A program made the translations under genes and the position numbers. Shown here piece by piece: positions 59,127 through 64,000 of a stretch of DNA of 64,000 bases. The notes under the pieces are model-generated. The model worked only from the letters and a program-made list of their open reading frames with translations. It was not told the origin of the DNA and did no database searches. Numbering within the stretch: the first letter of the stretch is position 1; each line of letters starts with the position of its first letter. Source of the stretch: Pseudophaeobacter sp. (GTDB taxonomy: Bacteria > Pseudomonadota > Alphaproteobacteria > Rhodobacterales > Rhodobacteraceae); NCBI GenBank assembly GCA_027019165.1, contig JALUXC010000028.1, forward strand, positions 1-64,000, written 5' to 3'.

Positions 59127-59789
59127 TCAGCCCTGCGGGATGATCACGATCTCCACCCGGCGATTTCGCGCCTTGCCCTCTTCGGTAAGATTGCTGGCCA
59201 CTGGTTCTTCCTCGCCGCGACCGATGGTGCGGATCCGGTTGTAGGGCACGCCGCCCGCCTGGATCTGATCGGCCACAACATTGGCGCGCCGCTCGGACAG
59301 GCCCTGATTGTAGGTCGCATCCCCATCACTGTCGGTATGACCGATCACCTGCACCATACTGTTTGGATAACGCACGAGGCTGTCCGCCACCTTGAGCAGG
59401 TCCGAACGTACCGACGGGGAGATTGCAGAGCTGTCAGTGGCGAAAGTCAGATCATTCGGCAACATGACGATCAGCCTATCCCCGGTATTGACGATCGATA
59501 TGCCATCGTTGGAGATCGATTGGCGCAGTTCGGCTTCCTGCTTGTCGAGTTGGCTGCCGATCAACCCGCCCGCGATGGCGCCCACTGCCGCTCCACCAAG
59601 GACAGCTCCGGTTTTGTTGCTAGAGTTGGACAGGGCGCCGATACCGGCCCCAAGTATGCCACCTGCAATCAGACCCTGCTGTTCTTTGCTGGGGCCACCA
59701 TTGCCGTTCAGCATGGCTGGATCTGTGCAGGCGCCAAGTCCGAGCGCTGCTGTGACCGCTGCCACGGTCGAGAATTTCACAAATGTCAT
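59127..59789 (-). CDS. OmpA family outer-membrane lipoprotein (YiaD-like)
   Basis: Lipoprotein of 220 residues. The signal peptide ends in the lipobox LGAC (about 18-21). A glycine-zipper segment (about 42-80, GLIAGGILGAGIGAL and AVGAIAGGLIGSQL) follows, then an OmpA peptidoglycan-binding domain (about 110-218) with VQVIGHTDSDGDATYNQGLSERRANVV and IGRGEEEP. It anchors the outer membrane to peptidoglycan. It lies downstream of the Ada-like gene on the same strand with 116 bp between. Confidence 0.92.
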   Translation of the reverse strand: MTFVKFSTVAAVTAALGLGACTDPAMLNGNGGPSKEQQGLIAGGILGAGIGALSNSSNKTGAVLGGAAVGAIAGGLIGSQLDKQEAELRQSISNDGISIVNTGDRLIVMLPNDLTFATDSSAISPSVRSDLLKVADSLVRYPNSMVQVIGHTDSDGDATYNQGLSERRANVVADQIQAGGVPYNRIRTIGRGEEEPVASNLTEEGKARNRRVEIVIIPQG

Positions 59790-59905
59790 GTTGCCAACCT
59801 TCTGACTGCTCTGCGCGGCTGGCCCAACAGGTATGGATAGGCCGCACTTGTTTTGAAGGCAGTATCGCGCTTGCGGGAATGCCTCTCAAGAGAGGACTGC
59901 AGCGT

Positions 59906-60793
59906 TTAGGCGGTTTGCCGCCCAACTTCGGTAGACGGGGGCGCCTGGACAGTCTTCCCATCCTGACGAGCCGTTTCGAACGCCAGCATGGCCCGTTTCA
60001 CTTCGGTGCCCCAATGATACCCCCCCAAGGCGCCGGATTTGCGCAACGCGCGATGGCAGGGGATGAGCCAGCTGACCGGGTTCTTGCCCACAGCCGTGCC
60101 GACGGCCCGCACTGCGCGGGGCGATCCGATGGCGTGAGCGAGTTCGGAATATGTGGTAACATGGCCCGACGGGATACGCAGGAGTGCCTCCCAAACCTTG
60201 ATTTGCAACGGCGCTCCGATCATATGCAGCGCCGCCTCGCCCCTTTGCGCAAAGACGGCTTCGGCCATGGGACGCAGGGCCATCGGATCTTCGACAAACT
60301 CTGCCTGGGGCCAGCGCGCACGCATATCGGCCAGTGTTGGCTCGGCGCCGATTTCTGCTGCAAAGGCCAGCCCGCAGATGCCCTTTTCGGTCCCCATCAC
60401 CAAAGCCAACCCAAAGGGGCTGTCAAACCACCCCCAGTGGATCGTCAGCCCCGCCCCCTTGCGGGCGTATTCGCCGGGGCTCATCGCCTCCCAGCGCAGA
60501 AAGAGATCGTGCAGGCGCCCAGATCCTGACAGCCCCACCGCATGGGCGGTCTCAAGTGTCGAAAACCGTTCCTGTAGCAGAGTTTTGGCATGACCCAGCC
60601 GCAGATACTGTTGATATCGCTTGGGCGAGACGCCAACCCAGGCCGAGAAGACCCGTTGAAAATGAGCCGGGCTCATGTTCATCCGCGCTGCCAATGCCTC
60701 AAGGCCGATGTCTTCAGCGCCATCGTCGATCAGCTCAATCGCGCGCCGGATGACGCCGTAGTGGTAGCTTTGTTCGACCGGCGGATTGTCCAT
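59906..60793 (-). CDS. Ada-like AraC regulator / O6-methylguanine-DNA methyltransferase without the AdaA Cys domain
   Basis: Fusion of an AraC helix-turn-helix domain (about 12-105, LEALAARMNMSPAHFQRVFSAWVGVSPKRYQQYLRLG) with a methylguanine methyltransferase domain (about 120-270). The acceptor cysteine is in SWLIPCHRALRKSG. The N-terminal zinc domain of classical Ada, with the methylphosphotriester-accepting Cys, is absent, so triggering must differ. Start ATG 60793 follows GGAG by eight bases. It repairs O6-alkylguanine and may control alkylation-response genes. nth lies divergently across 181 bp. Confidence 0.9.
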   Translation of the reverse strand: MDNPPVEQSYHYGVIRRAIELIDDGAEDIGLEALAARMNMSPAHFQRVFSAWVGVSPKRYQQYLRLGHAKTLLQERFSTLETAHAVGLSGSGRLHDLFLRWEAMSPGEYARKGAGLTIHWGWFDSPFGLALVMGTEKGICGLAFAAEIGAEPTLADMRARWPQAEFVEDPMALRPMAEAVFAQRGEAALHMIGAPLQIKVWEALLRIPSGHVTTYSELAHAIGSPRAVRAVGTAVGKNPVSWLIPCHRALRKSGALGGYHWGTEVKRAMLAFETARQDGKTVQAPPSTEVGRQTA

Positions 60794-60974
60794 GGCCTGC
60801 TCTCCTGTTTCTTGCATGACATGAGAATAACCAGACGTCGCCAGGCAAACGACCCGGAATTTGCGCTTTGTCGCGCCTGCTACCTGTCTCATTGGCAACA
60901 GTCCCTAAGCGGCTCGAAACCAATGGCATGTTTTTCGTTTGCGCGCCCACGGTCTGATCGGCAAAAGGGGCAGC

Positions 60975-61619
60975 ATGGCAAAGCAACTCGATTACCACAC
61001 CCTGCGCGAGATCTTTTCGCGCTTTCAGGCAGCCGAGCCGGAACCCAAGGGCGAGCTGGAGCATGTCAACGTCTACACGCTGGTGGTGGCGGTTGCCCTC
61101 TCGGCGCAGGCGACAGATGCAGGCGTAAACAAGGCCACGCGCGAGCTGTTCAAGATCGCGGATACGCCACAAAAAATGCTGGACCTTGGTGAAGACGGGC
61201 TGATCGAACATATCAAGACGATCGGCCTATTCCGCAACAAGGCCAAGAATGTCATCAAGATGGCCCGCATTCTGGTCGAGGACTATGGCGGCGAGGTGCC
61301 AAATTCCCGCGCCGCCCTACAATCGCTTCCCGGCGTGGGCCGCAAGACGGCCAATGTGGTTCTGAACATGTGGTGGCATTACCCGGCCCAGGCGGTGGAT
61401 ACGCATATCTTCCGCGTCGGAAACCGCTCTGGCATCTGCCCCGGCAAGGATGTGGACGCCGTTGAGCGCGCCATTGAGGACAATATCCCGGTCGATTTCC
61501 AGCAGCACGCCCATCACTGGCTGATCCTGCACGGCCGCTATCACTGCAAGGCACGCAAGCCGATGTGTGGCACCTGCCTCATTCGCGATCTGTGCCAATA
61601 CGAGGACAAAACCCTATGA
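60975..61619 (+). CDS. nth: Endonuclease III
   Basis: DNA glycosylase/AP lyase of 214 residues removing oxidised pyrimidines. The HhH motif LPGVGRKTANVVLNMW (about 117-132) contains the catalytic Lys, and VDTHIFRVGNRSGI the catalytic Asp (about 142). The C-terminal CKARKPMCGTCLIRDLC gives the [4Fe-4S] ligands (C-x6-C-x2-C-x5-C). Start ATG 60975. The stop overlaps the pfkB start by four bases (ATGA). Confidence 0.95.
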   Translation: MAKQLDYHTLREIFSRFQAAEPEPKGELEHVNVYTLVVAVALSAQATDAGVNKATRELFKIADTPQKMLDLGEDGLIEHIKTIGLFRNKAKNVIKMARILVEDYGGEVPNSRAALQSLPGVGRKTANVVLNMWWHYPAQAVDTHIFRVGNRSGICPGKDVDAVERAIEDNIPVDFQQHAHHWLILHGRYHCKARKPMCGTCLIRDLCQYEDKTL

Positions 61620-62605
61620 AAACCTACCAGATTGTTGGCATCGGCAATGCCGTTGTCGATGTTATCAGCCAATGCGACGACAGCTTTCTTGACCACATGG
61701 GGATCGAGAAGGGCATCATGCAGCTGATCGAGCGCGAGCGCGGCGAAGTGCTGTACGGCGCGATGGAAAGCCGGGTGCAGACCCCTGGCGGATCGGTCGC
61801 CAACACGATCGCGGGCGCAGGGGCTCTTGGGCTGGATGCGGCCTTTATCGGGCGTGTGCATGACGATGCTCTTGGGCGGTTCTATGCCGATGCCATGAAC
61901 GAAGATGGCGTCGCTTTCGTCAACCCGCCGGTGCCCGGCGGTGAGTTGCCAACCTCGCGCTCGATGATCTTCGTCTCTCCGGATGGGGAGCGGTCGATGA
62001 ACACCTATCTTGGCATTTCTTCGGAACTCAGCTCGGCGGACGTGCCGAATGAGGTGGCCGGACAGACCCAGATCATGTTCCTTGAGGGCTATCTTTTCGA
62101 CAAGGACAAGGGAAAGACCGCCTTTATGGAAGCTGCGCGCGACTGTCGCAGAGGTGGCGGAAAGCCAGGTATCGCGATCTCAGATCCCTTTTGCGTTGAA
62201 CGCCACCGGGCCGATTTTCTGTCGCTGATCGAAAATGAGCTGGAGTTCGTGATTGGCAACGAGGCCGAGATCCGGTCGCTGTTCGAAACCGATGATCTGG
62301 AAGACGCACTGGCCAAGACCGCTGCAATCTGTCCCCTCGTGGTCTGCACCCGGTCCGGAGACGGGGTATCGGTGATCGCAGGCGAAACCCGCATCGATGT
62401 GCCCGTGACCAAGGTGGTGCCCGTCGATGCCACTGGCGCGGGCGATCAGTTTGCAGCAGGGTTCCTGTTTGGTCTGGCCTCTCGCCGCGATCTGGAGACC
62501 TGCGCAAAGATCGGCAACATCTGTGCGGCCGAAGTGATCAGCCACATTGGCCCGCGCCCTGAGAAAGATATGCGCGAAGTCCTGAAATCCGAAGGGCTTC
62601 TCTGA
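61616..62605 (+). CDS. PfkB family carbohydrate/nucleoside kinase (adenosine kinase-like)
   Basis: Ribokinase-family kinase of 329 residues. N-terminal YQIVGIGNAVVDVI, the substrate region TPGGSVANTIAGAGALGL (about 58) and the C-terminal catalytic motif PVDATGAGDQFAAGFLFGL (about 270) with the base Asp are clear. The type resembles adenosine kinase-like sugar kinases common in alphaproteobacteria. Its ATG overlaps the nth stop, so the two are co-translated. The substrate is not certain. Confidence 0.88.
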   Translation: MKTYQIVGIGNAVVDVISQCDDSFLDHMGIEKGIMQLIERERGEVLYGAMESRVQTPGGSVANTIAGAGALGLDAAFIGRVHDDALGRFYADAMNEDGVAFVNPPVPGGELPTSRSMIFVSPDGERSMNTYLGISSELSSADVPNEVAGQTQIMFLEGYLFDKDKGKTAFMEAARDCRRGGGKPGIAISDPFCVERHRADFLSLIENELEFVIGNEAEIRSLFETDDLEDALAKTAAICPLVVCTRSGDGVSVIAGETRIDVPVTKVVPVDATGAGDQFAAGFLFGLASRRDLETCAKIGNICAAEVISHIGPRPEKDMREVLKSEGLL

Positions 62606-62619
62606 GGAGAGTCAGAAAA

Positions 62620-62767
62620 CTCCCGCCCGTCAAAAGGATCATGCCGAATACCTTATGTATCCGGCATCACTAAACGCGTTGAAATCATGATTTCAGGCAG
62701 CGTTTAGTGATCCAAGTGTTTGGCATATGCTATGAGATGCCCGAAAGGGCCCCATCTCCCGTTGGGC
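62620..62767. repeat. Modular palindromic repeat, copy D (reverse orientation)
   Basis: Fills the convergent gap between the PfkB kinase and marR. From left: CTCCCGCCCGTC (62620-62631); inverted repeat ATGCCGAATAC/GTATCCGGCAT (62641-62667, one mismatch); inverted repeat CACTAAACGC (62668-62677) and GCGTTTAGTG (62700-62709) enclosing the palindrome TGAAATCATGATTTCA (62680-62695); GCCC-GAAA-GGGC (62739-62750); and CTCCCGTTGGGC (62756-62767), the reverse complement of the core in copies A and C. The enclosed module recurs at 6028-6053. Confidence 0.85.
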
Positions 62768-62780
62768 GTGGCGCAGGGCA

Positions 62781-63269
62781 TTATTGGCTGCCCGCCGAGC
62801 CCAGGGCTTTGGACAAGAGCGCACGAAATTGCGCGATATCCTTTTCGGTCATTTGCTCCAACAGGCCCGATTGTGTCGCCACATGGGCCTCAACGGCCTG
62901 ATTGATCAACTCAAGCCCCTTCTCTGTCAGGCAGATCAAGAAACTTCGGCTATCCGCAGGGTTCACTTTGCGCGCCACCAACCCGTCCGCTTCCAGCCGG
63001 TCGATCCGGTTGGTCATGGTCCCTGAGGCCACCATGGTCGCCTTCAGCAAATCCCCCGGCGACAACTCATAAGGCGCGCCAGCCCGACGCAGCGTTGCCA
63101 AAACGTCGAACTTGGCCGCATTGAGCCCGAAGCGATGAAACGTCTTCTGCATCTCAGCCTGATAGGCCAGATAGAGACGCCCCACACGGCCAATTACTCC
63201 CATAGCCGTGACATCAAGGTCCGGCCGCTCCCGCTCCCATTGCTGGGTGACAAAGTCCACATGATCCAT
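62781..63269 (-). CDS. MarR family transcriptional regulator
   Basis: MarR-type winged-helix regulator of 162 residues. The DNA-binding part is AAKFDVLATLRRAGAPYELSPGDLLKATMVASGTMTNRIDRLEADGLVARKVNPADSRSFLICLTEKG (about 52-118). Start ATG 63269 after AGAGGGAAC; upstream in-frame sequence runs through the operator region and is rejected. It is divergent from an EamA-type exporter across 83 bp containing two palindromic sites, so it most likely represses both genes until a ligand binds. Confidence 0.92.
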   Translation of the reverse strand: MDHVDFVTQQWERERPDLDVTAMGVIGRVGRLYLAYQAEMQKTFHRFGLNAAKFDVLATLRRAGAPYELSPGDLLKATMVASGTMTNRIDRLEADGLVARKVNPADSRSFLICLTEKGLELINQAVEAHVATQSGLLEQMTEKDIAQFRALLSKALGSAGSQ

Positions 63270-63291
63270 GTTCCCTCTGTTGCGGAAAAGT

Positions 63292-63334
63292 ATCTTGACG
63301 TCAAGATTAAATGGACCTATCTCGACATCAAGAT
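63292..63334. promoter_or_regulatory. Two palindromic operators between marR and the DMT transporter
   Basis: A perfect 16-bp palindrome ATCTTGACGTCAAGAT (63292-63307) and a near copy ATCTCGACATCAAGAT (63319-63334), centres 27 bp apart. The length and symmetry are typical of MarR-dimer operators. The second site ends six bases before the transporter ribosome site GGAGG (63341-63345). Confidence 0.8.
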
Positions 63335-63352
63335 ATATACGGAGGTGACACC

Positions 63353-64000
63353 ATGATGTCCCGAGACCTTTTCCTGACCGCCTTGGCCCCGGCAATCTGG
63401 GGCAGCAGCTACATTGTGACGACCAACTTCCTGCCGGGGCATTCGCCCTTTACGGTGGCCCTGCTGCGCGCCCTGCCTGCTGGACTGCTGCTGTCGTTGC
63501 TGGTTCGCCAGTTGCCACCGCTGAACTGGATGCCCAAACTGCTGATTCTCGGCGCGCTGAATTTCTCGCTGTTCTGGACCTTCCTGTTCCTGTCGGCCTA
63601 CCGTCTGCCCGGAGGCGTCGCCGCGACACTGGGGGCAGTGCAGCCGCTGGTGGTGGTTTTCCTGTCCGGGCTGGTCCTGAAATCCCCGATCAGACTGGCC
63701 TCGATCCTGGCTGCGGCGCTCAGCATGGCAGGCGTTGCGCTCTTGGTCCTGACGCCCGCTGCAAAACTGGATACCATCGGCGTTCTTGCAGGCCTGGGCG
63801 GAGCCATATCCATGGCTGCTGGAGTAGTGCTGACCCGCAAATGGCAGCCCCCTGTGCCGCCGCTCACCTTCACCGCCTGGCAGCTCACCGCCGGAGGGTT
63901 TCTCCTGATCCCTCTCACCCTTTGGGCGGTGCCCGAATTGCCCAGCTTCACGGCAAAGAACATCCTTGGCCTTGCCTATATGAGCCTCATTGGTGGCGCG
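63353..64000 (+). CDS. DMT superfamily (EamA) transporter, 3' end beyond the window
   Basis: Exporter of the drug/metabolite transporter superfamily, 216 residues visible and still open at the window edge. N-terminal LFLTALAPAIWGSSYIVTTNFLPGHSPFTVALLRALPAGLLL starts the first EamA repeat; the second repeat starts near IGVLAGLGGAISMAAGVVLTRKW. Start ATG 63353 seven bases after GGAGG. Divergent from the MarR regulator, whose operators lie in its promoter. Export of a MarR-sensed compound is the likely role. Confidence 0.88.
   Translation, partial: MMSRDLFLTALAPAIWGSSYIVTTNFLPGHSPFTVALLRALPAGLLLSLLVRQLPPLNWMPKLLILGALNFSLFWTFLFLSAYRLPGGVAATLGAVQPLVVVFLSGLVLKSPIRLASILAAALSMAGVALLVLTPAAKLDTIGVLAGLGGAISMAAGVVLTRKWQPPVPPLTFTAWQLTAGGFLLIPLTLWAVPELPSFTAKNILGLAYMSLIGGA

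Overview
The window looks like chromosomal DNA from a marine Rhodobacteraceae bacterium of the Roseobacter group (Ruegeria/Phaeobacter-like). The support is gene content read from the sequence: L-malyl-CoA lyase (ethylmalonyl-CoA pathway), taurine dissimilation genes (tpa, tauR, xsc) next to a SoeABC-type sulfite dehydrogenase, a FYDLN-type acidic protein, a VPLPA-CTERM surface protein and many amino-acid catabolism operons. DNA is GC-rich. No rRNA, CRISPR, phage or insertion sequence was seen; there is one tRNA (Ala-GGC).

Layout. 0.1-6 kb: a secreted pentapeptide protein; a D-glutamate operon (dgcN, dgcA, D-amino-acid transaminase) with an internal terminator; divergent mcl1; a small Asp/Glu-racemase-like protein. 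6-9.3 kb: Lrp regulator with a divergent LysE exporter, an AraC/GyrI regulator, accA. 9.3-11.9 kb: copper/cytochrome cluster (two c-type cytochromes, CopC, CopD, a small Cys/His/Met protein). 12-19.7 kb: a five-enzyme operon with divergent LysR that would convert pipecolate to 2-oxoglutarate. 19.9-22 kb: tRNA-Ala, FYDLN protein, metalloprotease, GntR regulator. 22-33 kb: an eight-gene operon (flavin monooxygenase, two AhpD/CMD proteins, opine-type dehydrogenase, PotABCD-like ABC transporter) with divergent LysR, then an aminotransferase-BKACE pair. I cannot assign a substrate here; it is the best candidate for an undescribed catabolic system.

33-50 kb: taurine and sulfite module. Tpa makes sulfoacetaldehyde, Xsc splits it to sulfite and acetyl phosphate, AckA and Pta handle acetyl phosphate, a citrate synthase follows, TauE exports and SoeABC oxidises sulfite. 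Paired direct repeats (CTGGmCnTAA, 22-23 bp apart) precede tpa, tauR and xsc and fit TauR operators. The module is interrupted by a GNAT gene, an ArsR-permease pair and, between soeA and soeB, an antisense VPLPA-CTERM gene.

50-64 kb: an ECF41-type sigma factor with its CMD partner and a matching promoter, dapA, a lytic transglycosylase, two DMT-family transporters, split MnmC functions (mnmD and an FAD oxidoreductase), a MaoC/HTD2-like hydratase, an FMN reductase, an OmpA lipoprotein, an Ada-like repair regulator, nth, a PfkB kinase, and a MarR regulator with two palindromic operators.

Four intergenic modular palindromic repeats, around 35.6, 38.7, 57.4 and 62.7 kb, share GCCCAAC(G/T)GG(G/C)AG and a (G)CGGGAG end with different palindromes between. 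Three lie between convergent gene ends, and one internal module recurs in another convergent gap at 6.03 kb. They are the clearest non-coding structure in the window.
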